This document shows positions 9,031 through 16,627 of a stretch of DNA of 52,729 bases, one piece after another. Source of the DNA: Pelagibacteraceae bacterium AG-404-N13. Its GTDB lineage: Bacteria; Pseudomonadota; Alphaproteobacteria; Pelagibacterales; Pelagibacteraceae. Position numbers and translations under genes: made by a program. Under the pieces are notes generated by a model. That model did no database searches. It saw only the letters and a list, made by a program, of their open reading frames with translations, and had not been told where the DNA came from. The number at the start of each line of letters is the position of its first letter. Positions within the stretch are counted from its first letter, which is position 1. Where the stretch lies: the NCBI GenBank assembly GCA_003216255.1, contig QCJD01000011.1:1-52729 (forward strand), written 5' to 3'.

Positions 9031-9945
9031 TTAATCTATTGGGTAATCCCATGCATCTTTACCAATTACTTTTGATATCGCTGAAAAATCTTTGTTATCA
9101 TTACCTTCTTCACAAAATTTATTATAAATATTTAAAGCCATAGCACCAAGTGGAGTAGAGGCATTTACTTGTTTTGCACACTCGTTGGCCAACTTTAAGT
9201 CTTTATTCATCATGCCTGCAGAAAATCCTGGTCTATAATTATTATTTGATGGAGTTCCCTCAATTAAACCAGGTAATGGTGGATATATAGATATCGGCCA
9301 GCTATTACCCGATGCATTTTTCATAATTTCGTGAACTTTTTTAATATCTATGTTTAATCTTTTAGCTAGCATTAATGATTCTGAGGCAGCAATCATTGTA
9401 ATTCCTAAAGACATATTATTACAAATTTTTGCTCCATTGCCACTTCCAAGATCACCTGCATGAAATATATTTTTTCCCATTATTTTTAAAAGAGGAAGGG
9501 CAAGATCAAAAGACTCTTTAGTTCCCCCAACCATAATGTTTAGAGTTGCTTTTTGAGCTCCCATAACACCCCCACTTACTGGAGCATCGATCATTTTTAT
9601 TCCTTTTTCTGAAGCTTTTTTTCCTATTTCGATTGAAGTTTTAATATCAATTGTAGAACAATCAATAAGAAGACAATTTTTGGATACTTTATTAATAATA
9701 CCATTGTCTCCTAAATATACTTCTTTTGAATTTTTACCTTCTGGAAGCATTGTTATTACCGTTGTTACTTCATTTGTAATTAGTTCATCTAAATTTTCTA
9801 CTATATCTAAATTTTTTTCCTTTGCTTGTTCGATTATTTTTTTTGAAATATCAAAAGCTCTGACTTTTTTTCCTGCTTTAACCAAATTTTCTGCCATTGG
9901 ACTTCCCATGTTTCCAATACCAATGAACGCAATAAGTTCAGACAT
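9031..9945 (-). CDS. 3-hydroxyisobutyrate dehydrogenase-family oxidoreductase
   Basis: A 304-residue beta-hydroxyacid dehydrogenase. It has the N-terminal Rossmann motif FIGIGNMGSPMAENL, the substrate-binding DAPVSGGVMGAQ and the catalytic lysine in GSGNGAKICNN (near residue 177). The closest described type is MmsB (valine catabolism), but the family also includes tartronate semialdehyde reductase and others. It sits between the SMR pair and the amidinotransferase on one strand, with gaps of 19 and 62 bases. No methylmalonate-semialdehyde dehydrogenase is adjacent, so a valine role is not supported by context. Confidence 0.88.
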   Translation of the reverse strand: MSELIAFIGIGNMGSPMAENLVKAGKKVRAFDISKKIIEQAKEKNLDIVENLDELITNEVTTVITMLPEGKNSKEVYLGDNGIINKVSKNCLLIDCSTIDIKTSIEIGKKASEKGIKMIDAPVSGGVMGAQKATLNIMVGGTKESFDLALPLLKIMGKNIFHAGDLGSGNGAKICNNMSLGITMIAASESLMLAKRLNIDIKKVHEIMKNASGNSWPISIYPPLPGLIEGTPSNNNYRPGFSAGMMNKDLKLANECAKQVNASTPLGAMALNIYNKFCEEGNDNKDFSAISKVIGKDAWDYPID

Positions 9946-9964
9946 TTTTTCTCCTTAGTTTGTT

Positions 9965-10300
9965 TTAATCAACTCTTCCTAATAAATTTACTATTATCAC
10001 TCCAGCTATAATTAAAGTAATTCCAATTAAGCCATATATATTTGGCATTTGATTGTATTTTATGATTCCAAATATAAGTATTGATGCAACTGTAATAGCA
10101 CTGTAGGTGGCATATGCAAATCCAACTGGAATTGCCGACATTCCTTTTGCAAGAGAGAACATAGTTACACACATAAGTAAAATGCATGCAACCGAAGGTG
10201 TTAACTTTGTAAAACCATCAGATATTTTGGCAAAACTATTAGCAACTATTCCACAAGTTATAGCTATTGCTAAAAAAATATATCCAGTAAATGGTTTCAT
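9965..10300 (-). CDS. Small multidrug resistance (SMR) family transporter, subunit 2
   Basis: A 111-residue protein with four membrane segments in the EmrE/SugE family. The first helix has the short GIVANSFAKISDG pattern, the central one IPVGFAYATYSAI, and the last ends IIAGVIIVNLLGRVD. It lies 1 base after a paralogue of exactly the same length, so the two probably form a heterodimer like EbrAB, MdtIJ or YkkCD. Such pairs export cationic drugs, polyamines or guanidinium-like compounds. The usual membrane-embedded glutamate of helix 1 is not obvious here (the equivalent region reads NSFAK). Confidence 0.85.
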   Translation of the reverse strand: MKPFTGYIFLAIAITCGIVANSFAKISDGFTKLTPSVACILLMCVTMFSLAKGMSAIPVGFAYATYSAITVASILIFGIIKYNQMPNIYGLIGITLIIAGVIIVNLLGRVD

Positions 10301-10301
10301 A

Positions 10302-10637
10302 TTAACCAGTTTTTCCTAATAAATTTACAATTAAGACACCAGCAATAATTAATACAAGTCCAATTAAAGTATATAGATCAGGCATTTGATTAAACTTAAA
10401 CATACCGACTAATGTAGTTGCAATAATACAAAGTCCTGCAAAAGAAGCATAAGTTATCCCAACAGGAATTGATTTCATAACTAGAGATAGAGTATACATG
10501 CATCCTACAATCGTTATTGCAGTTAAAATACTTGGTATTAATAAAGTAAAACCTTGAGCCCCTTTAGCAAAACCATTTGATGCTGTTCCTAAAACAACTG
10601 CAATAATTAATATAATATATGCTGTTAAATTACCCAT
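10302..10637 (-). CDS. Small multidrug resistance (SMR) family transporter, subunit 1
   Basis: A 111-residue four-helix SMR protein, about half identical by eye to its downstream neighbour: GTASNGFAKGAQGFT in helix 1, IPVGITYASFAGL in helix 3 and IIAGVLIVNLLGKTG at the end. Its start overlaps the end of the DsbA-fold gene by 8 bases and its stop is 1 base before the second SMR start. As in its partner, the canonical helix-1 glutamate is replaced, so the substrate may not be a classical lipophilic cation. Confidence 0.85.
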   Translation of the reverse strand: MGNLTAYIILIIAVVLGTASNGFAKGAQGFTLLIPSILTAITIVGCMYTLSLVMKSIPVGITYASFAGLCIIATTLVGMFKFNQMPDLYTLIGLVLIIAGVLIVNLLGKTG

Positions 10638-11226
10638 TTTTCTTCGACCATGTTATAGCATCTTCCATTCTATCATCTCCCCAGAAGATTTCACTATTAA
10701 CTATGAACGATGGACTTCCAAATACTTTATTTTTTCTAGCACTATCAGTATTTGCTAAATATTCTTTTTCAATCTCTTCACTATTAGCTTTAGAAATAAC
10801 TTGTTCTTTATCTATATTTAATTCACTGCAGATTTCAGAAATATTAGGTTCAGTTGCCGGTTCTTTTCCATCTTGAAACCATCTTTTGTAAGTTAACCTT
10901 ACATAATCTATTCCCCATCCTTCTTTTAAACCTAGAATTGCCAACTTATTTGCAAGATCAAATTCACTTAAAGGGTAGGGAACTGGAGTTTTAGCAAAAA
11001 AACCATATCCTTCCGAACGTCTTTCTATATCCCTCCACATGTAATCTACTTTATTTTTTTTGTCTTTAGGAAAAGGAATGTTATTCATTTCTTTCATAAT
11101 TGCTCTAACACTAAAAGGTACCCAATTAAATTTAACACTATTTTTTTTCTGAACATCTAAAATTCTAGTAACAGTTAGATATGTATAGGTACTTCCTATA
11201 GAAAAATAAAAATTTATATCGCTCAT
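10630..11226 (-). CDS. DsbA-fold 2-hydroxychromene-2-carboxylate isomerase-like protein
   Basis: A 198-residue DsbA-family (kappa-class GST-like) protein. It begins INFYFSIGSTYTYLT, the place where HCCA isomerases carry their glutathione-activating serine, and ends with the thioredoxin-fold signature GSPSFIVNSEIFWGDDRMEDA. There is no CxxC motif, so it is not a disulfide oxidoreductase. Family members isomerise bicyclic intermediates of aromatic breakdown or act as glutathione-dependent enzymes. It heads the operon that continues into the SMR pair and the dehydrogenase. Confidence 0.85.
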   Translation of the reverse strand: MSDINFYFSIGSTYTYLTVTRILDVQKKNSVKFNWVPFSVRAIMKEMNNIPFPKDKKNKVDYMWRDIERRSEGYGFFAKTPVPYPLSEFDLANKLAILGLKEGWGIDYVRLTYKRWFQDGKEPATEPNISEICSELNIDKEQVISKANSEEIEKEYLANTDSARKNKVFGSPSFIVNSEIFWGDDRMEDAITWSKKNG

Positions 11227-11248
11227 ACTTTAATCCTTTCCTATCAAA

Positions 11249-11350
11249 TTATATTAAACCAATATCATTTTTGTAAAAATATACCGCCAGAAGCAAAACT
11301 AATATAATGTAAATTAAAGCGTAAATTGTGTACTTAATATATTTTTTCAT
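11249..11350 (-). CDS. Possible 33-residue single-pass membrane peptide
   Basis: A short frame reading MKKYIKYTIYALIYIILVL and ending KNDIGLI. It has a lysine-rich start, one hydrophobic helix and a short charged tail, as in known small membrane proteins. It fills the gap between the TPR protein and the DsbA-fold gene on the same strand. No good ribosome-binding site is seen, so translation is unproven. Confidence 0.4.
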   Translation of the reverse strand: MKKYIKYTIYALIYIILVLLLAVYFYKNDIGLI

Positions 11351-11363
11351 TTAGTTAATTTGT

Positions 11364-11915
11364 TTACACACTTTGATTTTTTATTAATTCCTTTAATTTT
11401 TCAATCATTATAATGGGAGATTTCATAGCTGGATAGATTTTATGTGCTTCAACGTAGCTATCAATCGCTGATTGATAATTTTTTAAAGCTGATTGAACAA
11501 GACCTTGGCCAGACAGTGCTCCAAAATGTCTTTTTTCTAAACTAAGAACTATATTAATATCATTTTGCGAAAGTTCATAATCACCCATCAAATATAGGAC
11601 AGTTGCTCTTTTATTCCAGGCTTCAGCCCAATCAGGATCCAATTCAATAGCTTTAGAAAATATTTCGTGAGCACTTGATAGTTGGTTTTGGGACATATAA
11701 TAAGAACCTTCAGCTAAAAGTTCTGTTAATGATGGCTCGGATGGATGAGTAGTCCAGAGTTTCCAAATTTTACTTTCTATTTTTGATGCAACAGTAATAT
11801 TTTGTTCTTTTTTTAATTTTAAAAATAATTTATCTAGTTCATCTGTTTTGTTCTCAGAATTTGCTGGAAAACCAATTAGTAACAAAAAAGTTATAATATA
11901 AAAAAACTTTGTCAC
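11364..11915 (-). CDS. Exported TPR-repeat protein
   Basis: A 183-residue protein with a signal peptide (KFFYIITFLLLIGFPANSE) followed by tetratricopeptide repeats. The best repeat is AHEIFSKAIELDPDWAEAWNKRATVLYLMGDYE, split here as two helices around residues 80-112, then another around the SAIDSYVEAHKIYP stretch. TPR proteins scaffold other proteins, here in the periplasm. It is 1 base after the cupredoxin stop on the same strand, so the two are co-transcribed. Partner unknown. Confidence 0.8.
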   Translation of the reverse strand: MTKFFYIITFLLLIGFPANSENKTDELDKLFLKLKKEQNITVASKIESKIWKLWTTHPSEPSLTELLAEGSYYMSQNQLSSAHEIFSKAIELDPDWAEAWNKRATVLYLMGDYELSQNDINIVLSLEKRHFGALSGQGLVQSALKNYQSAIDSYVEAHKIYPAMKSPIIMIEKLKELIKNQSV

Positions 11916-11916
11916 T

Positions 11917-12429
11917 TTATTTCGTTATAATTTTGCCTACCATCCCCGATTCATAATGTCCGGGTATATTACAAGCCATTTCTAATTCTATATCTTTAGA
12001 AAATTTCCAAATTATCTCGCCTTGAGTTTTTGGCTCTAGCATAATGCTATTTGAATGCGAGTGTGCTAATGAATGATCTTTTTTAGACATTTCTTTCATT
12101 TTTTTCTTATCAATTTTATCAAATGTAATGATTTCATGATCAATTAATTTTTGCATCTCAGGTTGATGCTTTATGTGCATTTCTTTTGTGCCAATATTGT
12201 ATTCGTGAACCATTTCTCCAAGATTAGTAATTAAAAATTTAATTGTTTCACCCTTTTTAATAGTAATTAAATTTGGTTCATAATAATTATCATACATTTT
12301 AATATTAATAACTCTGTCGATATTGTTTGGATCTCCTTTTTCTCCAATTGATTTTGTTGAAGATGCAATTGAAGTAAGCGGATAGATAAATATAAACAAT
12401 GTTATAAAAAAGCTTAAAATTTTATTCAT
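11917..12429 (-). CDS. Exported cupredoxin-domain copper protein
   Basis: A 170-residue protein with a signal peptide (FITLFIFIYPLTSIASS) and a plastocyanin-like domain. The copper ligands are visible: His in EMVHEYNIG, and the C-terminal loop CNIPGHYESGM giving Cys-x4-His-x4-Met. Between them lies an insertion of about 60 residues rich in His, Met and Lys (for example MHIKHQPEM and HSLAHSHSN), which could bind extra metal. Such proteins move electrons or shuttle copper to oxidases. It shares one base with the upstream NTF2-like gene stop/start. Confidence 0.88.
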   Translation of the reverse strand: MNKILSFFITLFIFIYPLTSIASSTKSIGEKGDPNNIDRVINIKMYDNYYEPNLITIKKGETIKFLITNLGEMVHEYNIGTKEMHIKHQPEMQKLIDHEIITFDKIDKKKMKEMSKKDHSLAHSHSNSIMLEPKTQGEIIWKFSKDIELEMACNIPGHYESGMVGKIITK

Positions 12430-12767
12430 TACAGATCAGGCGCTCTTACTATTTCAAATCTTAAAAGCTTATTATTTGAAATTATGCCGTGAAACATAAT
12501 TGTATCTGGATTTTTATCAGAATCTTTCCATTTAAAAGTTCCAATTAATCTTTTGTCATCTTCATAAATGGATACAATATCGGAGACTATTCCTGGTTTT
12601 GTTTTAATCCAATCCAAACTTTCTTGTAATGTTTCAAAACCTTTTTCAGCCTGGTGAAGATTTATGTGTTTAAAGTTTTCATCAAGTATTTTTGAAATTT
12701 CTGTTGGATCACCAGACTTAAAAGCATTACCCCATGTTGTTAGTAGTGATTGAATTGTTATTGACAT
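12429..12767 (-). CDS. SnoaL/NTF2-like small protein
   Basis: A 112-residue protein with the start of an NTF2-like fold: a first helix IQSLLTTWGNAFKSGDPTEISKILDENFKHIN followed by beta strands ending FHGIISNNKLLRFEIVR (these run over residues 5-36 and 88-105). The pocket of this fold serves as an enzyme site or a ligand-binding site. It overlaps the cupredoxin gene by one base and follows another NTF2-like gene by 9 bases. Function unknown. Confidence 0.72.
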   Translation of the reverse strand: MSITIQSLLTTWGNAFKSGDPTEISKILDENFKHINLHQAEKGFETLQESLDWIKTKPGIVSDIVSIYEDDKRLIGTFKWKDSDKNPDTIMFHGIISNNKLLRFEIVRAPDL

Positions 12768-12776
12768 AAATTAAAT

Positions 12777-13097
12777 TTATTTAGGCATTGGCGTTGCGCC
12801 AGTTTCTAAACTTGTAATTTTTCCATCTTTGTATTTATAAACTGCCATTACAGCTTCAACATTTCCATCATCAAAAGTTACAAATGCATGATGAACTCCA
12901 ACTTCATCATTTTCATAAACTACTCTCGTATCTCTTTGTTTAATGTCACCACTCATGGCCCATTTGATTATATCGCCTTTGCTTAATGTGTTACCAGATT
13001 TATGCATTGTAAATTTAAAATCATCATGCAAAAGTTCATTCATAGCCGCTTCATCTTTGTTTTTTATTGCAGCACTGTATTTTTCTAATATAGACAT
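12777..13097 (-). CDS. SnoaL/NTF2-like small protein
   Basis: A 106-residue protein with an NTF2-like pattern: ILEKYSAAIKNKDEAAMNEL, then LHDDFKFTMHKSGNTLSKGD and a final strand YKYKDGKITSLETGATP. This is the SnoaL-like polyketide cyclase/ketosteroid isomerase type in miniature. It lies 13 bases after a DUF1330 gene in a run of equally small genes. No catalytic residues can be assigned with confidence. Confidence 0.75.
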   Translation of the reverse strand: MSILEKYSAAIKNKDEAAMNELLHDDFKFTMHKSGNTLSKGDIIKWAMSGDIKQRDTRVVYENDEVGVHHAFVTFDDGNVEAVMAVYKYKDGKITSLETGATPMPK

Positions 13098-13110
13098 ATT
13101 TACCCCTTTT

Positions 13111-13398
13111 TTATAATCCTCTTATTATTATTTGATTTGTATTAGAATTATCCATCCTAATTTGTCTCACCGGTTTATATTCTTCAGAGTTGTACCATTC
13201 CAAAGCTCGTTCATAAGATGGAAATTTAACAATTATATTTCTTGAATGCTTCCATTCGCCTTCTACATGCTCAAATTCACCACCTCTTACTAAAAATTCT
13301 CCATCAAATTTTTTAACAATATCAGTTACTTTTGCTAAATACTCTTTATAGTTTTCAGGATTTGTTACTTCAATTTGAGCAATTACATAACCTGACAT
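13111..13398 (-). CDS. DUF1330 dimeric alpha/beta-barrel protein
   Basis: A 95-residue protein that fits DUF1330: it opens YVIAQIEVTNPENYKEY, has the central GGEFEHVEGEW and the FPSYERALEWYNSEEYKP motif typical of the family. The fold is a ferredoxin-like dimeric barrel used by small monooxygenases, isomerases and heme enzymes. It sits 3 bases after the GYD-like gene, in an operon of similar small folds. Activity unknown. Confidence 0.88.
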   Translation of the reverse strand: MSGYVIAQIEVTNPENYKEYLAKVTDIVKKFDGEFLVRGGEFEHVEGEWKHSRNIIVKFPSYERALEWYNSEEYKPVRQIRMDNSNTNQIIIRGL

Positions 13399-13401
13399 TA
13401 T

Positions 13402-13725
13402 TTATTCAGCAGGTTTTGTTACACTTTTTGCTGCATCTGAAGCTTTGCCAAAAGCTTTATTATAATCAAAAACCTCATGGATCATTAATTGTTCCATTAG
13501 GCCTGAATTAAGAAAAGCAACTTTCATCCCAATAACTGTTTCAGCATCACCTTCTACACAACAAATTACATCGTAACGGCCACGAACCCATTCGTAGCTA
13601 ATCATTTTACCACCCGCTGCTTCAACAACTTTTTTAGTTGAAGCAGATCTGTCAGCTGCTGGATCTTTCTGCATTCTTTGTAACAATTCATGACTTATTT
13701 TTCCAATTATGTAAAATTTAGACAT
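13402..13725 (-). CDS. GYD-domain-like small protein
   Basis: A 107-residue protein resembling the GYD family, named for a Gly-Tyr-Asp motif; here the matching segment is VRGRYDVICCVEGD. It starts with the strand FYIIGKISHELLQ and contains the helix following ETVIGMKVAFLNSG. The start is placed at the ATG at 13725; the frame also has a TTG at 13737 but that would overlap the preceding stop at 13727. The fold should be another ferredoxin-like alpha/beta barrel. Confidence 0.7.
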   Translation of the reverse strand: MSKFYIIGKISHELLQRMQKDPAADRSASTKKVVEAAGGKMISYEWVRGRYDVICCVEGDAETVIGMKVAFLNSGLMEQLMIHEVFDYNKAFGKASDAAKSVTKPAE

Positions 13726-13726
13726 T

Positions 13727-14017
13727 TTAGATATCAACTTTAGTTAATTCCCACACATGCATCTTGTTTACACACTCATCATAAATTGGTTTTCCAATTG
13801 GATTTGCTCCAGATACCATCTCTTTCATTTTTTCCATATTATGAACAAATACCTTAAACATAACACCACTTTTATCTGGCTTTACTGCTCCAATAGTTTT
13901 TTCTGGATGAGCTGCTGATTTCCTTACGCTCATTCCTTCATCTGATTGCATCCATCCCATAAATTTTTCAAGCTTTCCTTCTTTCAAATCTACGATCACT
14001 AACACTTCTTTTTCCAT
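13727..14017 (-). CDS. Conserved-looking small protein, probably ferredoxin-like fold
   Basis: A 96-residue protein I cannot name. The alternation of strand (KEVLVIVDLKEG), helix (KLEKFMGWMQSDEG), strand (KSGVMFKVFVHN) and helix (MEKMKEMVSGANP) suggests an antibiotic-monooxygenase-like dimeric barrel. It has a very strong ribosome site (AAGGAGGAAATA before ATG), so it is probably well expressed. It heads the sub-cluster with the GYD-like and DUF1330 genes. Confidence 0.65.
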   Translation of the reverse strand: MEKEVLVIVDLKEGKLEKFMGWMQSDEGMSVRKSAAHPEKTIGAVKPDKSGVMFKVFVHNMEKMKEMVSGANPIGKPIYDECVNKMHVWELTKVDI

Positions 14018-14059
14018 TATTTCCTCCTTATTTTTGGTTTTTTTAATTGTTAACTTTAA

Positions 14060-14107
14060 TTACTTTAGTATTTTTGTTGCACCTATTTCAACTCCTTTAA
14101 TATTCAT
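14060..14107 (-). CDS. Possible 15-residue micro-ORF with strong ribosome site
   Basis: A frame of 15 codons, MNIKGVEIGATKILK, preceded by AAAGGAG at about 4-5 bases and ending in TAA. It lies in the gap between the cupin gene and the 96-residue protein. It could be a translated leader peptide, the stub of a decayed gene, or chance; the quality of the ribosome site is the main argument for it. Confidence 0.3.
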   Translation of the reverse strand: MNIKGVEIGATKILK

Positions 14108-14118
14108 ATTTCTCCTTT

Positions 14119-14520
14119 CTATTTGACTGGTGTCATAATTTTTTGACCTTCAACTCCAATCGCAACAACAATCGCTTTAACAGGGACATCTCCAATATTT
14201 TTTGACTCATGGACTACACCCACATCCTCTACAAATGCGTCTCCAGCTTTATAGATATAGCTTTTACCGCCTTGGGTCAGTTCAATCTCACCTTGTTGGA
14301 TCATTATTAACACTGGAAAAGAGTGAGTATGAGGAACAACTGGACCTCCAACAGGAACGTTAAATTCAAAAGCTGTTATCTTCGCTTTACCTGAGGGATA
14401 TACTATTTCGTTACCCATTCCAGTTTGACTGGTAGATATAATTCTTTTTACATGTCCATCAGCTAAAACTGAATTGTTTATAAAAAATACTGCAAATAAA
14501 GTGACTATTAATTTTTTCAT
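14119..14520 (-). CDS. Exported cupin-domain protein
   Basis: A 133-residue single-domain cupin with a signal peptide (MKKLIVTLFAVFFINNSVLADG). The start at 14520 is chosen over 14553 because AAGGA lies just upstream and the signal peptide begins there. Cupin motif 1 is PHTHSFPVLIMIQQGEIEL, with two of the metal-binding histidines and a glutamate, and motif 2 runs GDAFVEDVGVVHESKN. A metal-bound periplasmic cupin may bind or convert a small molecule. It follows an NTF2-like gene. Confidence 0.82.
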   Translation of the reverse strand: MKKLIVTLFAVFFINNSVLADGHVKRIISTSQTGMGNEIVYPSGKAKITAFEFNVPVGGPVVPHTHSFPVLIMIQQGEIELTQGGKSYIYKAGDAFVEDVGVVHESKNIGDVPVKAIVVAIGVEGQKIMTPVK

Positions 14521-14559
14521 ATTTTTCCTTTTTAATTTAATCAGAACAACCAACCATTA

Positions 14560-14934
14560 CTATTTTTTCATTGAGTTAAAACTACTTAGCGTATCATCAA
14601 AAGCCATAAACATTGACATTTTTCCATCTGTCACTTCAAAATAATGACCGAAAATAGTATCCATTCCTTCAGCTGTTGCTTTACATTTAGCAAATACTTT
14701 GTTTCCTTCTGCAATCATAAATTCAGGAGTTACTGAAAAATTATTCCAATGTTGTGGGATTAGCGACATAGTTTTCATCATTGCCTCTTTTCCTTTGTGA
14801 GTTCCTGACATTGGATGTTTGTCACCAGGAAAAATCCATGTTATTTCATCATGAACAACTTCGGTAAAGAATGTTTCCATATCTCCCTTGCCAAATAATT
14901 CATATCCTCTTTTTACTAGTTCTTTTGGGTCCAT
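14560..14934 (-). CDS. SnoaL-like / ketosteroid isomerase-related protein
   Basis: A 124-residue NTF2-fold protein: VKRGYELFGKGDMETFF as helix 1, then VVHDEITWIFPGDKHPMSG, KGKEAMMKTM, and the strand HYFEVTDGKMSMFMAFDD. This is the SnoaL_2 pattern (compare ketosteroid isomerase-related YybH/EhpA proteins). It is first in the run of small genes that continues to the cupredoxin. The leader carries AATTAACAATTAAAAAAGG, a sequence shared with two other genes in the window. Confidence 0.8.
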   Translation of the reverse strand: MDPKELVKRGYELFGKGDMETFFTEVVHDEITWIFPGDKHPMSGTHKGKEAMMKTMSLIPQHWNNFSVTPEFMIAEGNKVFAKCKATAEGMDTIFGHYFEVTDGKMSMFMAFDDTLSSFNSMKK

Positions 14935-15024
14935 TTTTGTTCCTTTTTTAATTGTTAATTTATTAAAATCTAAATTAGTCTAACAAATAAATGTAATGAT
15001 TTTATTACAAAGCAGATATGCGCC

Positions 15025-16026
15025 TTAAATCCAATCGGGAAAGGGGAGACCTTTTTCTTTTAAAAAATCTTTATTAAACAGTTTTGAGTTGTATTTATCA
15101 GATTTATCACAAAGAATTGTAACAATTGTTTTTCCTGGCCCAAGTTCTTTTCCTAATCTGATGGCGCCAGCAATGTTAACACCGCAACTTGTTCCTAAAC
15201 TTAATCCTTCATTTTGAATTAAATCATAAATAATAGGTAGGGATTCATGGTCACTTATTGAAAAAGCTCCATCTATTTTTGCTTCAGCAAAATTTGCGGT
15301 AACCCTGCTTGACCCTATTCCTTCTGTAATAGAACCACCTTCAGATTTTAATTCTCCATGTTCAATATAATTATAAAGTGCAGATCCTGTAGGGTCTGAT
15401 AAATAAATTTTAATATCTTTATTTTTTTCTTTTAGATATCTACTAGTTCCACTAATAGTACCCCCAGTTCCTGAAGAACAAACAAAACCATCTATTTTTC
15501 CATCTGTTTGATCCCAAATTTCAGGTCCTGTTGTTTCGTAGTGGCCCTTAGCATTAGCAGTGTTATCAAATTGATTGGCCCAAACTACCCCGTGATTATT
15601 TGAACTTTTAAGTTCTTCAGCTAGTCTTCCAGCAAACTTAACGTAATTACCATCATCTTTATAAGGCTTAGGTGGCACCAACCTTAAATCTGCACCAATA
15701 TTTCTTAAAGTATCTTTCTTTTCTTGGGTTTGATTATCATTCATTACTATTACGGTTTTATAACCAAGAGAATTTCCTATTAAGCACAAACCAATTCCAG
15801 TATTGCCTGCTGTTCCTTCAACTATTGTTCCTCCTTTAGAAATTAATTTTTTTTCTTCAGCATCTTTTATTAAAGCAAGAGCTGCTCTATCTTTTACTGA
15901 TCCACCAGGATTTAAATATTCTGCTTTTCCATAAATATTGCATCCGGTAATCTCTGAAGCAGCTTTAAGTTTTATAAGCGGGGTATTTCCAATCGACTGA
16001 ATAAAACTATCGCTATAATTTTTCAT
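15025..16026 (-). CDS. cysK: Cysteine synthase A (O-acetylserine sulfhydrylase)
   Basis: A 333-residue PLP enzyme that makes cysteine from O-acetylserine and sulfide. The PLP lysine is K45 in GGSVKDRAA, the substrate loop is [11 protein letters not shown] (usually TSGNTG), the phosphate loop [12 protein letters not shown], and SLGTSCGVN lies near the C-terminus. ATG at 16026 is preferred over GTG at 16032; either overlaps the end of cysE, so translation is coupled. The C-terminal extension after [18 protein letters not shown] resembles plant/bacterial CysK-like and cystathionine beta-synthase-like forms, so a CysM-type role with another sulfur donor is possible. Confidence 0.92.
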   Translation of the reverse strand: MKNYSDSFIQSIGNTPLIKLKAASEITGCNIYGKAEYLNPGGSVKDRAALALIKDAEEKKLISKGGTIVEGTAGNTGIGLCLIGNSLGYKTVIVMNDNQTQEKKDTLRNIGADLRLVPPKPYKDDGNYVKFAGRLAEELKSSNNHGVVWANQFDNTANAKGHYETTGPEIWDQTDGKIDGFVCSSGTGGTISGTSRYLKEKNKDIKIYLSDPTGSALYNYIEHGELKSEGGSITEGIGSSRVTANFAEAKIDGAFSISDHESLPIIYDLIQNEGLSLGTSCGVNIAGAIRLGKELGPGKTIVTILCDKSDKYNSKLFNKDFLKEKGLPFPDWI

Positions 16027-16591
16027 TTTCACTTTCGTCTGTTACGGCATAAGGTTTAAATTCTTCACTTGCTATTCCAACATTTTTTGCTGGTATTCCA
16101 ACCATTACAGCATTTTCAGGAACATCTTTAGTAACAACTGCATTAGCTCCAACCTTAGCATTTTTTCCAACTATAACAGGACCTAATATTTGTGCTCCTG
16201 ATCCAACAACAACATTATCCATTAATGTAGGATGTCTTTTTGTATTTCTTTGTTCATTAGATTTTATACTTGGAGCAATTCCTCCTAAAGTAACCATATG
16301 ATAAATAGTTACATTATTTCCAATTTCTGAAGTTTCTCCAATTACCACACCCATACCGTGATCAATAAATAAGTTATCTCCTATCTTTGCTTTAGGATGG
16401 ATTTCTATACCTGTTAAAAATCTTGAAAATTGAGAAATCATTCTTGCAATTAAATCAAACTTTGCAATTGAAAAGAAATTTGCAATTCTATGAAGAAAAA
16501 TTGCTTTAACACCTGGATAAGTTAATATTACACTTAATTTTGATTTTGCTGCAGGGTCTCTATTAATGATGGATTCTAAAAAACTGTTCAT
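16013..16591 (-). CDS. cysE: Serine O-acetyltransferase, short form
   Basis: A 192-residue hexapeptide-repeat enzyme that acetylates serine for CysK. The left-handed helix begins at [17 protein letters not shown], with the catalytic D77-H78 pair; a second histidine lies in KRHPTLMDN. It lacks most of the long N-terminal helical domain of the E. coli enzyme (273 residues), as in many short bacterial and plant-like forms. The end overlaps cysK by 14 bases, so enzyme and partner are made together and may form the cysteine synthase complex. Confidence 0.92.
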   Translation of the reverse strand: MNSFLESIINRDPAAKSKLSVILTYPGVKAIFLHRIANFFSIAKFDLIARMISQFSRFLTGIEIHPKAKIGDNLFIDHGMGVVIGETSEIGNNVTIYHMVTLGGIAPSIKSNEQRNTKRHPTLMDNVVVGSGAQILGPVIVGKNAKVGANAVVTKDVPENAVMVGIPAKNVGIASEEFKPYAVTDESENEKL

Positions 16592-16627
16592 ATAAATATT
16601 TAAAGATTAATTTATTTAAATAATCAG

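Noticed and set aside
9969-10187. 72-residue minus-strand frame within the second SMR gene
   Set aside because: Same strand but other frame as a clear SMR protein; content is a Cys/Tyr/Asn-rich shadow.
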